A stretch of 64,000 nucleotides of DNA from positions 20,506-84,505 of the forward strand of contig NZ_MAEH01000004.1 in NCBI RefSeq assembly GCF_009933135.1, read 5' to 3'. The translations under genes were made by a program, and so were the position numbers. Within the stretch, counting starts at the first letter, position 1, and each line of letters starts with the position of its first letter. The notes beneath the pieces are model-generated. The model was not told the DNA's origin and did no database searches. It saw only the letters and a list, made by a program, of their open reading frames with translations. This document shows positions 40,370-50,344 of this stretch, piece by piece. The DNA is from Candidatus Enterococcus leclercqii. GTDB lineage: Bacteria > Bacillota > Bacilli > Lactobacillales > Enterococcaceae.

Positions 40370-42319
40370 ATGATTTTACTACAAACCAATCAAATCGCTC
40401 GGCTCTTCGGGGCTGAAGTTTTATTCAAAAATATTCAACTGGAGGTGGCTGATCACTCTCGAATCGGATTAGTGGGTCGCAACGGTGCCGGCAAGTCTAC
40501 ATTGTTGAAGATCATTTCCGGACTAGAGGCACCGGATGAAGGAACAATTGCCAAAAACAAAACTGCCACCATGGGTTATCTAGCCCAAGATACTGGTCTG
40601 GATTCCGAGGAAACCATCTGGAACGAAATGCTGGCCGCTTTTGAAGAAGTCCGTAAAATGGAAGCTCGCCTACGTTCTTTGGAACAGGCGATTGCTAACA
40701 CCCAAGACCACGCTTCAACAGCCTACACCAAACTGCTAAAGGAGTACGATCAGCTGCAGCACGATTTCACTGAGAAAAACGGCTACGGCTATGAAACCGA
40801 GATTCGTTCGGTGCTTCACGGCTTTCAATTTGACGAAAGTTTTTACGAACAGAAGATCAATACCCTTTCCGGCGGGCAAAAGACCCGTCTGGCATTAGCT
40901 CGTATGTTGTTGACCCGTCCAGACATCTTAATCTTAGATGAACCTACCAACCATCTGGACATTGAGACATTGGCCTGGTTGGAAAACTACTTGCAAAATT
41001 ACAGTGGCGCCCTTTTAATCGTTTCCCACGACCGCTATTTTCTTGATAAAGTCGTCACGGAAATCTACGAACTCAGCCGTCACCGCATGCGTCATTATAA
41101 AGGCAACTACAGCCGCTATCTGGATTTGAAGGCTGAACAGCTGCAAAGTGAATGGAAGGCCTATGAAAAACAACAGCAAGAAATCAATAAGCTGGAAGAT
41201 TTCGTAGCCCGCAACTTGGTTCGTGCTTCCACCACCAAACGGGCCCAAAGCCGCCGCAAACAATTGGAGAAAATGGACCGCCTAGATCGTCCTCAAGGAG
41301 ATGAAAAGTCTGCCCACTTTCTCTTTGAAATTGAAAAACCTTCCGGCAATGTCGTCTGTCAATTAGAAGACGCTGCCATCGGTTACAGCAAAGAAGAAAT
41401 CCTCTCTGACCCAATTGATCTGGATATTCGTCGCCAAGATGCAATTGCTCTGGTGGGACCAAATGGGATTGGCAAATCCACGCTGTTGAAATCACTGATT
41501 GGTAAATTGCCACTGCTTCGCGGGGAAGTCACTATGGGTACCAATGTATCTATCGGCTACTACGATCAAGGACAAGCTGATCTCAATAGCCGCAAGACCG
41601 TTTTATCAGAATTGTGGGATGAACACCCCGGAACACCGGAAGTAGCGATTCGCAATGTACTGGGAGGCTTCTTATTTTCCGGCGAGGATGTGGAAAAACC
41701 GATCGCCCTCTTGTCTGGCGGCGAAAAGGCTCGGGTCGCACTAGCCAAGCTGTCTATGGATAAAGAAAACTTTCTGATTCTAGATGAGCCCACGAACCAT
41801 CTGGATATAGATAACAAAGAAGTATTGGAAAATGCGCTGATTGATTATGAAGGTACGCTGCTTTTTGTCTCTCATGACCGCTACTTCATCAACCGAATCG
41901 CCTCTAAAGTCATCGAACTTTCCGAAACTGGCAGCAAACTGTATTTGGGAGATTACGATTACTATCTGGAGAAAAAGCGAGAAGAAGAAGAAATTGCCGC
42001 CATGCTAGCCGGTGAAGAAACAGCCGTAGCCCAACCTTCCAGTGGCCGACAAAACTTCCAGCAGAGTAAAGAGCAGCAAAAATTACTGCGTTCTCTGCAA
42101 CGAAAAGTGACTGAAGCTGAGGAAAAAATGGCCCACTTAGAAGAAGTCATCCACCAGCTGGAACTGGCAATGGCCGATCCTAAAGTCTTGGATGATCACC
42201 TTCAGCTCAATCAGCTGAACCAACAGCTGGAAGAGGCCCAGCAGCAGCAAGAAACCTTGTTAGAAGAATGGGAAGAGCTTTCGTTGGAATTGGAAGACTA
42301 CCAGGAAAACCGCTCATAA
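40370..42319 (+). CDS. ABC-F family ATPase (YdiF/Uup-type)
   Basis: A 649-residue cytoplasmic protein with two ABC cassettes: GRNGAGKST, LSGGQKTRLALARML and ILDEPTNHLD in the first; GPNGIGKST, LSGGEKARVALAKL and ILDEPTNHLD in the second. Between them lies the ABC-F interdomain linker, and after the second cassette a C-terminal coiled coil from about residue 560 (QQKLLRSLQRKVTEAEEKMA). This matches the housekeeping YdiF/Uup class that acts on ribosomes, not the Lsa resistance class. AAAGGAA precedes the ATG. It stands alone, closed by a strong terminator. Confidence 0.9.
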   Translation: MILLQTNQIARLFGAEVLFKNIQLEVADHSRIGLVGRNGAGKSTLLKIISGLEAPDEGTIAKNKTATMGYLAQDTGLDSEETIWNEMLAAFEEVRKMEARLRSLEQAIANTQDHASTAYTKLLKEYDQLQHDFTEKNGYGYETEIRSVLHGFQFDESFYEQKINTLSGGQKTRLALARMLLTRPDILILDEPTNHLDIETLAWLENYLQNYSGALLIVSHDRYFLDKVVTEIYELSRHRMRHYKGNYSRYLDLKAEQLQSEWKAYEKQQQEINKLEDFVARNLVRASTTKRAQSRRKQLEKMDRLDRPQGDEKSAHFLFEIEKPSGNVVCQLEDAAIGYSKEEILSDPIDLDIRRQDAIALVGPNGIGKSTLLKSLIGKLPLLRGEVTMGTNVSIGYYDQGQADLNSRKTVLSELWDEHPGTPEVAIRNVLGGFLFSGEDVEKPIALLSGGEKARVALAKLSMDKENFLILDEPTNHLDIDNKEVLENALIDYEGTLLFVSHDRYFINRIASKVIELSETGSKLYLGDYDYYLEKKREEEEIAAMLAGEETAVAQPSSGRQNFQQSKEQQKLLRSLQRKVTEAEEKMAHLEEVIHQLELAMADPKVLDDHLQLNQLNQQLEEAQQQQETLLEEWEELSLELEDYQENRS

Positions 42320-42433
42320 TTTGCCGTGACGTTTTAGCGCGAGCCGCTATTTTCAACAAGGGACGGTGAAAATATTCCTGTCACCCTCTTTTGAAATGAA
42401 CACTACTAAACATGAGTTACAAACATGAGTTAC

Positions 42434-42487
42434 ACTGAAAAGAAAGTCACTTCCATTAAAAAAAGTGGAGGTGACTTTCTTTTCAGT
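42434..42487. terminator. Strong bidirectional terminator
   Basis: A 22-bp stem, starting ACTGAAAAGAAAGTCAC and ending with its complement, one G-T mismatch; 114 bases after the ABC-F stop. Confidence 0.87.
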
Positions 42488-42830
42488 GCTAAAAATTTCA
42501 AATACAGACTTTGACACAAGAATTATCGCAACGATTTGTTAGCATCTAGTTTCTTTCTTAATCAGATGAAATGTTCACCAGTTATCGGTTAGAAATGATT
42601 GATATCGCAGTCACACTTTCCCAGCTAGTCAAATTTAGTAAGCAAAGAACTTTGCTTGATTATCCCCATCGTTATTTGCATATTTTCAAGCTATAGGACT
42701 TTAGACTGATGCATTTTAGAACCGCTTTTGTTTCAATAGATAAGAACGGTATCTCCACTGAAAAGCAAAATTTTGCGCCACTTTTCGCTCCATTCTGTAG
42801 ATAAATCAAACTTTTAAAGGAGGAAGTCCC
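42488..42830. other. Gap upstream of the C39-like gene
   Basis: No gene is supported. It should hold the promoter of the following gene, but no clear box was found. Confidence 0.4.
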
Positions 42831-43571
42831 ATGCGCCATCATCGTTACGTCCTTATTCCTCAACTGGGAAAATTCATTCTCGGGGTCAGTTTCATTTTGT
42901 TAGGCTTAGGTATTGCGCTCCATCAACGAGCGGACTGGTCAGTCTATGAATCATCCTACGTGGAAGGTGAAGCAGTCATTGAAAATATGGCTCAGACTGG
43001 CTATTGGGACACTCCCCAGACTTACGCTCAGGAAGCAAACGAATACTTGAAAAACGAGAATGTCAAAACACCGCTAATTCTTCAAACAGATGAGCGCTGG
43101 TCTGGTGAACCTTACGGAAATGACGGCGCCCAAAACATTTACGAAAATGGCTGTGCAATTGCTTCACTTGCCATGATTCATTCCTATTTCCAACAACGAG
43201 AGATCAATCCTTTGGACATCACTTCTTGGGCAGGTGAAACTTATTATCGCCAAGGCGAAGGTACCGCTTGGAGTATTTTCCCAGCTTTCGCCAAAGAACA
43301 GGGGTATGTTTGCCATGACCTCAAAAATGACTTTACTCAAGCACAGGCCTATCTGAAAAAAGGAATTCCCGTAGTGGTTTCCGTGACTGCTGGCGAATTC
43401 ACAGAACGCGGTCACATCATGGTATTGGCCCGTATGGAAAATGAAATGATCACCGTTCTAGATCCAGCTGATGATAACGACAAGAGTCACAGCTACACGA
43501 GCTATTCTCCTGATGAACTCCAAGATCAGATTGTCAACTACTGGGCCTTCACTGACGCGCCGGCCCTCTGA
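42831..43571 (+). CDS. Exported C39-like cysteine peptidase family protein
   Basis: A 246-residue protein with an N-terminal membrane anchor or uncleaved signal (about residues 11-30) and an extracellular papain-fold domain of the Peptidase_C39_2 type. Candidate catalytic residues are C108 in ENGCAIASLAMI, H195 in RGHIMVLARM and D about residue 210 in VLDPADD. The QTDERWSGEPYG segment before the Cys is characteristic. Such proteins occur widely in Firmicutes; the substrate is unknown. It is not linked to the bacteriocin transporter, which has its own C39 domain. AAAGGAGG precedes the ATG. Confidence 0.85.
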   Translation: MRHHRYVLIPQLGKFILGVSFILLGLGIALHQRADWSVYESSYVEGEAVIENMAQTGYWDTPQTYAQEANEYLKNENVKTPLILQTDERWSGEPYGNDGAQNIYENGCAIASLAMIHSYFQQREINPLDITSWAGETYYRQGEGTAWSIFPAFAKEQGYVCHDLKNDFTQAQAYLKKGIPVVVSVTAGEFTERGHIMVLARMENEMITVLDPADDNDKSHSYTSYSPDELQDQIVNYWAFTDAPAL

Positions 43572-43598
43572 TTTGCAAGTAAAAACAAGCCTTTCTCC

Positions 43599-43635
43599 CC
43601 CCTTCGAGTGAAACACGCTCGAGGGGCTTTTTTAG
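43599..43635 (+). terminator. Terminator after the C39-like gene
   Basis: CCCCTTCGAG pairs with CTCGAGGGG, followed by CTTTTTTAG. Confidence 0.82.
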
Positions 43636-43769
43636 ATTGACACATCTCAGCAGAGGATTTTGCCGGTTTTTAAAAGAGCTTTGATTTGGGATTCATTTTA
43701 TCTGTCGCTTTCTTTTTGCTATAATTAGAAATAAATCGAATTATTCAGACAAAAAAACGAGGTGTTGGG

Positions 43770-44882
43770 ATGAAAATCGGAATTGCAAAGGAAATCAAGA
43801 ACAACGAAAATCGGGTCGCGCTGCCTCCTAGCGGTGTGTTGGAGCTAGTGAATTCAGGACACGAAGTACTGGTGGAAACCGGGGCTGGTATTGGGTCAGC
43901 TATTACTGATGGTGACTATCGCCAAGTCGGTGCTAAAATCGTAGACTCCGCTGATGAGATCTGGGCTTGCGAACTGGTATTGAAAGTCAAAGAACCCGTC
44001 AAAGAAGAATACCATTATTTTAGAGAAGGCTTGATCCTCTTCACTTATTTGCACATGGCTGCCAACAAAGAACTGGCTGAAGCTTTGTTAGCAGCAAAAG
44101 TGAATGCGCTTGCCTACGAAAATGTTCAAACAAAAACTGGCAGTCTCCCCCTTTTAGCACCGATGAGTGAAATTGCTGGTCGGATGGCGCCGCAACTGGG
44201 GGCACAATTTTTAGAACGACAGACTGGCGGCAAAGGCATCCTACTGTCTGGCGTGCCCGGCGTCAGACAAGGAAAAGTCGTGATAATTGGCGGCGGCATC
44301 TCCGGAACCAATGCGGCTAAGATTGCTAACGGTTTTGGTGCGCAGGTCACAATCATCGATATCGACTTAAATCGCCTGAAAGAACTGGATAATCAATTCA
44401 ACGGCCAGATTCAAACTCTCGCCTCCAATACCACCAATATCCGAGAAGCTTTACAAACAGCTGATTTGGTAATCGGCGCCGTCCTTCTTCCCGGGCACAA
44501 AGCTCCATGCCTGGTCTCTCGGGAAATGGTAGCCGGTATGCCAGAAGGTTCCGTAATTGTCGACATTGCCATCGACCAAGGGGGCATTTTTGAGACCGGC
44601 GATAAGGTCACCACTCATGACAACCCTATCTATACCCGTGAAGGAGTCATCCACTACGCCGTTGCCAATATGCCTGGTGCTGTCCCGCAAACCTCAACTT
44701 ACGCATTGAGTAATGCCACTCTTCCTTACATGAAACGCTTGGCAGCCAAACCGTTAGCAGACGTTTTGAATGAAAACCCCGACCTGTATCGCGGTGTCAA
44801 TACGTACCAAGGAAAACTAACGTTACAAGCCGCCGCTGAAGATTTAAATTTGCCTTACACAGAATTAGCTGAAATGATTTGA
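43770..44882 (+). CDS. ald: Alanine dehydrogenase
   Basis: A 370-residue NAD-dependent enzyme that interconverts L-alanine with pyruvate and ammonium. MKIGIAKEIKNNENRVALPP opens the catalytic domain; LVLKVKEPVKEEY and FTYLHMAANKELA carry the conserved Lys and His; the NAD-binding Rossmann motif is VVIIGGGISGTNAAK; VIVDIAIDQGG and HYAVANMPGAVPQTST complete the family pattern. Length is normal. GAGGTG precedes the ATG. With a nitrite reductase making ammonium elsewhere in the window, an ammonium-assimilating role is possible, but the usual role is alanine catabolism. Confidence 0.96.
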   Translation: MKIGIAKEIKNNENRVALPPSGVLELVNSGHEVLVETGAGIGSAITDGDYRQVGAKIVDSADEIWACELVLKVKEPVKEEYHYFREGLILFTYLHMAANKELAEALLAAKVNALAYENVQTKTGSLPLLAPMSEIAGRMAPQLGAQFLERQTGGKGILLSGVPGVRQGKVVIIGGGISGTNAAKIANGFGAQVTIIDIDLNRLKELDNQFNGQIQTLASNTTNIREALQTADLVIGAVLLPGHKAPCLVSREMVAGMPEGSVIVDIAIDQGGIFETGDKVTTHDNPIYTREGVIHYAVANMPGAVPQTSTYALSNATLPYMKRLAAKPLADVLNENPDLYRGVNTYQGKLTLQAAAEDLNLPYTELAEMI

Positions 44883-45036
44883 TCTGCAAATACCAGCTTT
44901 TTATACCGCTCATAAAAAAATGTTTTTCTGGCGCAAAATCTGAGAAACCACCTCTAGAGGAAACAAAAAATCCCCTGTCTAAATTTAAAGCAGTTTCCAC
45001 AAAAATTTCAATTTGAAAATCTACCACTTCGTTTAA

Positions 45037-45085
45037 AAAGCATCAAGACTTTATCCTGGATAAGCGGATAAGGTCTTGATGCTTT
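45037..45085. terminator. Long-stem bidirectional terminator
   Basis: A 20-bp arm starting AAAGCATCAAGAC pairs with the arm ending GTCTTGATGCTTT (one mismatch). It separates ald from the convergent small gene set. Confidence 0.87.
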
Positions 45086-45175
45086 GTTCTTAACTAAGCT
45101 GTTTTCATAATCCCTTTTAATAGAAAAATAAATACTAGTTCAATTTCGAAAATCACTTTCCAATACTTACATAGC

Positions 45176-45496
45176 TCAACTTGATAAATAATCGGTCAAT
45201 GCCTTACTTTCCACTGTTGTGGGCAAGCGGCTTCCCTGAGTTAAACTTTTCCAATCCTCATTCGTCATTCCAAATTGTTCAGTTAGCTCTTTTTCTGATA
45301 AATTCTCTCGTCTTGCTTTAGATTCAACATCTATCATCAAAATGATTGCCTCGATATCCTCATCACTTAATGAATCCGCCTCAGATTGCTCATAGTTGAC
45401 CAACTCTTTTAGTGTGTTCTTACTAAGCATCATTCCCAACCCTCGCGCAAGTTGCTTCACCTGCCGAAGAATAAAATCCTTATCTTCTAGTGCCAT
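45176..45496 (-). CDS. Hypothetical protein, DUF6483-like
   Basis: A 106-residue hydrophilic, mostly helical protein. The N-terminal helix with KDFILRQVKQLARGLGMML resembles DUF6483-type proteins of Firmicutes, but I cannot test this. An acidic centre (SEADSLSDEDIEAIILMI) is followed by a segment like a small HTH (LSEKELTEQFGMTNEDWKSL). No membrane segment. GGGGAGG sits seven bases before the second of two adjacent ATGs, which I take as the start. It follows the small membrane protein gene at 45527, perhaps as one operon. Confidence 0.65.
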   Translation of the reverse strand: MALEDKDFILRQVKQLARGLGMMLSKNTLKELVNYEQSEADSLSDEDIEAIILMIDVESKARRENLSEKELTEQFGMTNEDWKSLTQGSRLPTTVESKALTDYLSS

Positions 45497-45526
45497 CATC
45501 TGACCTCCCCTTAACCCTCAAGCTAA

Positions 45527-45844
45527 TTAATAGCCATCCCTAATCCATTTTTTCAAGCTAAAAACGAGAATAATACCACTTGAAATTAGTGAGATGCCCA
45601 TTACAATCCACAATAGTACTTGATTATCACTAAACGGCAGCCACCAAGCAATAAATAGACAAATGAATGCTGCAAAGTACATCATTATGCCAGTTTTTCT
45701 CCCTATTCTAGCTGCGTCTTCTTTAGCTAAGTCACCGAATGTATTGCCCGCAATTAATCTTAGCCAATTACCACGACGGAATTGTATTCCCATCAAGATA
45801 AATAGAATCATCAAAATTAATAAAAAGATGCTAGCAATAAACAA
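45527..45844 (-). CDS. Small membrane protein, DUF3784-like
   Basis: A 105-residue protein with three membrane helices (about residues 2-20, 51-69 and 75-95) joined by a polar loop with IAGNTFGDLAKEDAARIGRK. The G-N-T-F-G loop between helices one and two resembles the DUF3784 family. Start TTG with GGGGGAAG four bases upstream; no better start is seen. Function unknown. Confidence 0.62.
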   Translation of the reverse strand: MFIASIFLLILMILFILMGIQFRRGNWLRLIAGNTFGDLAKEDAARIGRKTGIMMYFAAFICLFIAWWLPFSDNQVLLWIVMGISLISSGIILVFSLKKWIRDGY

Positions 45845-45879
45845 TCTTCTTCCCCCATACTGAATAAATTTGATAAATA

Positions 45880-46221
45880 TTAGTCTGGCTTTCTAAAATA
45901 ATTACCTGCCAGATAAATAATGAATAGTAAAATCCCGAGAATTCCAAATCTTTGTAGTAATACATTCTCATGGAAAAGTAAAAGAATAAACAATGCAGGT
46001 TGAATATATTTGAAGATGAACGTTGAAACTTTTTCTCCCGTGCGTTGCTCAACTTTCTCATCTGGTAAAACTTTTGAAAATAAAAGTCTCGTAAGATCAG
46101 TAAAGACAAATCCGTTATTCAGTTTGGTAACATACGCAATAACACAACAAACAAATGCGAAAGCAATCAAAATATTCAAGAGACTTTTATTTACCGAAAA
46201 TGGAAGCAATTGATTGATCAT
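45880..46221 (-). CDS. Hypothetical membrane protein
   Basis: A 113-residue protein with an N-terminal membrane helix (~15-31) and a hydrophobic C-terminal half with one or two further helices (~70-107), separated by a polar loop with VLPDEKVEQRTGEKVS. Not recognised. AAGGAG precedes the ATG. First of three small genes read leftward, 36 bases before the next. Confidence 0.6.
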   Translation of the reverse strand: MINQLLPFSVNKSLLNILIAFAFVCCVIAYVTKLNNGFVFTDLTRLLFSKVLPDEKVEQRTGEKVSTFIFKYIQPALFILLLFHENVLLQRFGILGILLFIIYLAGNYFRKPD

Positions 46222-46383
46222 TTTTTTCGCTCCTTATTTTCCTACCAAGTGACTTATCTTTATTCTACTCCTTTTAAATTTTTTCGAAACCACTTTATTA
46301 ACTATACTAAAATATCCCCTACTCCATAGTCTTCTCAGCCACTTTTCTCTGGTAGAAAAACGTGGTAGAAAAAATGACACAAA

Positions 46384-46407
46384 AAAAGCGGCTTTTCAGC
46401 CGCTTTT
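46384..46407 (-). terminator. Terminator of the potABCD operon
   Basis: AAAAGCGGCT TTTC AGCCGCTTTT; on the minus strand a run of T follows. It lies 90 bases past the potD stop. Confidence 0.87.
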
Positions 46408-46496
46408 GGTAGAAAATTGGAAAATCCAGATAGGAAAAAGACGTTTTTTTCCTCTTTAGAACGTTGATAAATCCCCATTCTTACAGCCTTTTGCCA

Positions 46497-47570
46497 TTAT
46501 CTCCTATACATCTTCAACTCAAGGAACAAATCGTTATAAATCCCCAGGTAGTCTTTGCCTAGATCCTCGTAGACTTCCATATTTTTCAACATGTCATCAG
46601 TTGGATAAAATTGGGGGTCTTCAGAAACCTCTTTGGGTAATAGTTCCTTGGCTTTTTCATTTGGCGTGGAGTAGCCGATATATTCGGCGTTTTGTGCCGC
46701 ATTTTCCGGTTCCAACATGAAATTGATAAACGCATAGGCCCCGTCAACGTTCTTAGCCGTTTTTGGAATGACAATATTATCAAACCAAAGATTGGAGCCT
46801 TCTTTCGGGATGACATAATGAAGGTGTTCATTTTCAGACATCATGTCCGCGGCTTCTCCAGAAAAGGTGATGGCCAGTGAGCTTTCCTCGTTTGCCATGT
46901 ACATTTTGATCTCGTCAGCTACGATGGCTTTGATATTGGGGGTTAACCCTTTCAAGTGTTCAAATGCCTGGTGTAGTTGATTGTCGTCTTTGGAATTCAG
47001 AGAGTAACCTAAGCTTTGAAGCCCGATTCCCATGACTTCTCGGGCACCGTCGATAACCATCAGCGTGTCCCGGTACTCTTTGTTCCAAAGGTCATTCCAG
47101 GAAGTGAGGGCGCCTTCTTTGATAAATTTATCGTTATAGACAATGCCCAACGTTCCCCAGAAATAAGGGATGGAATATTGATTGCCTGGATCAAAACTCA
47201 AATCCAAGAAATCTTCGTGGATGTTCGCCAGCCCTTTGATCTTGCTGTGGTCTAGCTTAATCAATAGGTTTTCTTTCATCATCTTTTGGATCATATATTC
47301 AGAAGGGATGGTGATGTCGTAAGCAGTGCCACCCTGCTGGATTTTAGTGAACATGGCTTCATTGGAATCAAAAGTTTCGTAATTTACCTTGTAGCCGGTC
47401 TCTTTTTCAAATTTTGCAATCAAATCAGGATCAATATAGTCACCCCAGTTGTAGATATTGACGACTTTGGCACCGGCCATTCCCGTTGCGTGTTCCAGCT
47501 GCTTAACCCCCAAAAGTAACACACAAATGATCGCTATGATTCCAATAATCAAAGATTGTAGTCGTTTCAT
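46497..47570 (-). CDS. potD: Spermidine/putrescine-binding protein PotD
   Basis: A 357-residue extracellular substrate-binding protein. N-terminal hydrophobic anchor (about residues 5-21); no clear lipobox cysteine is present, so it may be held by an uncleaved signal. VVNIYNWGDYIDPDLIAKFE is the PotD/PotF hallmark, and the C-terminal ENAAQNAEYIGYSTPN is also typical. It delivers polyamines to PotB-PotC. Start overlaps the potC stop (ATGA). Confidence 0.93.
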   Translation of the reverse strand: MKRLQSLIIGIIAIICVLLLGVKQLEHATGMAGAKVVNIYNWGDYIDPDLIAKFEKETGYKVNYETFDSNEAMFTKIQQGGTAYDITIPSEYMIQKMMKENLLIKLDHSKIKGLANIHEDFLDLSFDPGNQYSIPYFWGTLGIVYNDKFIKEGALTSWNDLWNKEYRDTLMVIDGAREVMGIGLQSLGYSLNSKDDNQLHQAFEHLKGLTPNIKAIVADEIKMYMANEESSLAITFSGEAADMMSENEHLHYVIPKEGSNLWFDNIVIPKTAKNVDGAYAFINFMLEPENAAQNAEYIGYSTPNEKAKELLPKEVSEDPQFYPTDDMLKNMEVYEDLGKDYLGIYNDLFLELKMYRR

Positions 47571-48415
47571 CGGATTTCCGGCACCTCCAATCCTTTACGG
47601 CGTTGGCGTCCCGTTTTTTTCACGCGGTTTTCCTTACTGATGAAATAATAGCCCACAACCAGGATCATAGAAAACAAGAAGACCAGTGTCGATAAAGCAT
47701 TGATTTCTAAACTGATTCCTTGTCGAGCACGAGAATAAATCTCTACGGACATCGTGGTGAAGCCATTTCCCGTAACAAAGAAGGTCACGGCAAAATCATC
47801 CAGTGAATAGGTGAAAGCCATAAAATAGCCGGCAATGATACCTGGGGTCAAGAAAGGCAGAATGATATTCTGCAACACTTGCAAATTATTGGCACCCAAA
47901 TCTCGTGCAGCATCCACCATGGAATCATTCATTTCCTGAAGCTTTGGCAAGACCATCAAAACCACAATTGGAATTGAAAAAGCTATGTGGCTCAACAAAA
48001 CGCTGGTAAAGCCCAGTTGGAAACTTTTAAAGACGCTTCCCACCATCGTAAAAAAGATCAAGAAGCTGGCACCAATGATGACATCCGGTGAAACCATCAA
48101 AATATTATTCGCCGATAGCAGCGCTGTACGCGTACGGCGTTTTTTTGTGTAATAAATCGCCATTGCACCGAAAGTTCCGATAACCGTTGCCAAAAGTGCC
48201 GACAAAAATGCCAACATGAACGTGTTCAACACGATAATGATCAAGCGAGTGTCTTGAAAGACTGCTTGATAATGCTGGAGTGAAAAACCACTGAAGCTGT
48301 TCATGGAATCGCCGGCATTGAAGGAGTAAAAAATCAAGTAGAAAATCGGCAGGTACAACACAATAAAGACGATTGCCAAATAAAAATTTGACCAACGAAA
48401 TTTCTTTTTCTTCAT
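47567..48415 (-). CDS. potC: Spermidine/putrescine ABC transporter permease PotC
   Basis: A 282-residue inner-membrane permease with six helices. The EAA loop is MVDAARDLGANNLQVLQNII. The start overlaps the potB stop (ATGA) and the end overlaps potD, so the whole operon is translationally coupled. The last ~20 residues form a basic cytoplasmic tail (KKTGRQRRKGLE). Confidence 0.94.
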   Translation of the reverse strand: MKKKKFRWSNFYLAIVFIVLYLPIFYLIFYSFNAGDSMNSFSGFSLQHYQAVFQDTRLIIIVLNTFMLAFLSALLATVIGTFGAMAIYYTKKRRTRTALLSANNILMVSPDVIIGASFLIFFTMVGSVFKSFQLGFTSVLLSHIAFSIPIVVLMVLPKLQEMNDSMVDAARDLGANNLQVLQNIILPFLTPGIIAGYFMAFTYSLDDFAVTFFVTGNGFTTMSVEIYSRARQGISLEINALSTLVFLFSMILVVGYYFISKENRVKKTGRQRRKGLEVPEIR

Positions 48416-49221
48416 GCGCGGCGGCCCCCTTTCCCTTTTTCACCGGTGAGGAGCATCACGATAAACATGGCAATAATTAAAATCACACCAATAGTCGAAC
48501 CCATCCCCCAGTTTTGAGTCACTAAAAAGTGTTGTTCGATGGCAGTCCCGAGAGTAATCACTCGGTTGCCGCCAATCAGACGGGTCAACATGAACAGCGA
48601 CAAGGAGGGGATAAAGACAGCTTGGACACCACTTTTAACACCATTTAAAGACAGTGGGAAAATCACTCGCCGGAAGGTTTCAAAGCTATTGGCTCCTAAG
48701 TCGCGACTAGCAAAAATCAATGACGGATTCAATTCTTCCAAGGCATTGAAGATCGGCATAATCATGAATGGCAGTTCGATATAAGTGGCAACTACCAGAA
48801 AGCTGAAATCGGTAAAGAGAATCTGTTTCGGTGCGATCCCAAAGAGTCCCAGGAAATTATTAATACCACCGTGAACGCCGAATATCCCAATAAAGGCATA
48901 AGCTTTCAACAGCAGATTCACCCAGGTGGGCAAAATGATCAACAACAGCCACAAGTCTTTGTGCTTGAGCTTCGTCAAAAAATAAGCCGCCGGGTAGCTA
49001 ATCACTAGTGTCAAAACAGTGATAAAAAAAGCATAAACGACTGAATTTAGCGTCATGGTCAGGTATTTGCCACTGCCTAAATACGTTTGATAGTTCGCAA
49101 AGGTGAAGTTGCCGTCCATATCAAAAAACGATTGGTAGACAATCAACAATACCGGTGCAATCACAAACAACAACAGCCAGAAAAAATAAGGAACTGAGTA
49201 AAGGCGCCGCATTTTTGTCAT
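48412..49221 (-). CDS. potB: Spermidine/putrescine ABC transporter permease PotB
   Basis: A 269-residue permease with six helices. LYSVPYFFWLLLFVIAPVLL forms the first helix and FASRDLGANSFETFRRVIFP is the EAA loop that docks on PotA. The end is very basic (GEKGKGGRRA). It follows potA by 12 bases. Confidence 0.94.
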   Translation of the reverse strand: MTKMRRLYSVPYFFWLLLFVIAPVLLIVYQSFFDMDGNFTFANYQTYLGSGKYLTMTLNSVVYAFFITVLTLVISYPAAYFLTKLKHKDLWLLLIILPTWVNLLLKAYAFIGIFGVHGGINNFLGLFGIAPKQILFTDFSFLVVATYIELPFMIMPIFNALEELNPSLIFASRDLGANSFETFRRVIFPLSLNGVKSGVQAVFIPSLSLFMLTRLIGGNRVITLGTAIEQHFLVTQNWGMGSTIGVILIIAMFIVMLLTGEKGKGGRRA

Positions 49222-49233
49222 ATCCGCGCCCCC

Positions 49234-50325
49234 CTATTCTTCGTAGCTTTCCAAACGAGCGTCAAAATCTTCTTCTGACTCGTTGAAACGCATTACATGA
49301 ATGTCTTCCGGCTCAAAATACAGGCCAACTTGGCTACCCTCTTTGGCTTTACGGGTAGAATGGACCATCCACTCATTGCCGTCTTCGTCATAACAGATAA
49401 TCTCATAGTGGACGCCGCGGAAAAGCTGAGTATCGACTTTTACCACCAGCTTGCCCCGATCCACTGTCGTGATAGAAAGGTCTTCTGGTCGCAAGACGAC
49501 TTCGACGGGCTCATTGGGCCGCATACCGCCATCGACACATTCAAAACGTTTGCCTACAAATTCGACTAGGTTGTCTTCAATCATCGTGCCGGAAACGATA
49601 TTGGATTCACCGACAAAATCCGCAACAAAGTGACTGATGGGTTCATCGTAGATATCCACTGGTGTGCCGCTTTGGACAATTTTACCTTTGTTCATGACAA
49701 AAATGATGTCACTCATCGCCAACGCTTCTTCTTGGTCGTGGGTGACAAAGATGAAGGTAATCCCCAGGCGCTGTTGCAGCTCCCGTAATTCATATTGCAT
49801 ATCCGTCCGCAGTTTTAAGTCCAAAGCAGACAATGGCTCATCCAAAAGCAAAACTTTCGGTTCGTTAACGATGGCTCGGGCGATAGCCACCCGCTGCCGT
49901 TGTCCACCTGACATCTCGCTGATTTCACGTTTCTCATAGCCTTTCAGCTGGACCAGGCGCAAAGCCTCCATTACTTTCTTTTCGATTTCCGCTTTCGGCA
50001 ATTTTTTAATCTTCAGGCCGAATGCTACGTTTTCGAAAACATTCATATGCGGAAATAGCGCATAATCCTGGAACACCGTGTTTACTAGGCGTTTATTGGC
50101 GGGGATGTCATTGATTCGTTTCTGATCGAAATAAATGTCTCCCTCGGTTGCTTCGGAAAATCCAGCGATGATCCGCAAGATGGTGGTCTTGCCACAGCCG
50201 GATGGTCCTAATAATGTGTAAAACTTTCCTTCCTCGATATCAAAACTGATATCTTTCAGCACCGCATCGTCAGTATCTTCATAGCGCTTAGTCACGTGCT
50301 CGAATGAAATGATCGGTTTTGCCAC
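49234..50325 (-). CDS. potA: Spermidine/putrescine ABC transporter ATPase PotA
   Basis: A 363-residue ATPase: GPSGCGKTT (Walker A), [17 protein letters not shown] (signature), [11 protein letters not shown] (Walker B), and a C-terminal TOBE regulatory domain (residues ~280-360). First gene of potABCD; the complex imports polyamines. Start is GTG behind GGGGAGG. A hairpin at 50345-50383 lies directly upstream of the ribosome-binding site and could control translation. Confidence 0.95.
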   Translation of the reverse strand: MAKPIISFEHVTKRYEDTDDAVLKDISFDIEEGKFYTLLGPSGCGKTTILRIIAGFSEATEGDIYFDQKRINDIPANKRLVNTVFQDYALFPHMNVFENVAFGLKIKKLPKAEIEKKVMEALRLVQLKGYEKREISEMSGGQRQRVAIARAIVNEPKVLLLDEPLSALDLKLRTDMQYELRELQQRLGITFIFVTHDQEEALAMSDIIFVMNKGKIVQSGTPVDIYDEPISHFVADFVGESNIVSGTMIEDNLVEFVGKRFECVDGGMRPNEPVEVVLRPEDLSITTVDRGKLVVKVDTQLFRGVHYEIICYDEDGNEWMVHSTRKAKEGSQVGLYFEPEDIHVMRFNESEEDFDARLESYEE

Positions 50326-50344
50326 TGTCGTCCTCCCCTTTTTA

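Noticed and set aside
42591..42620. Short similarity (TTAGAAATGATTG) to the 3' end of the Lsa-type gene
   Set aside because: Only a short stretch matches and the upstream translation does not continue as an ABC-F protein, so a pseudogene is not supported.
44797..45027. 76-codon minus-strand frame over the end of ald
   Set aside because: Antisense to a conserved gene, no ribosome-binding site.
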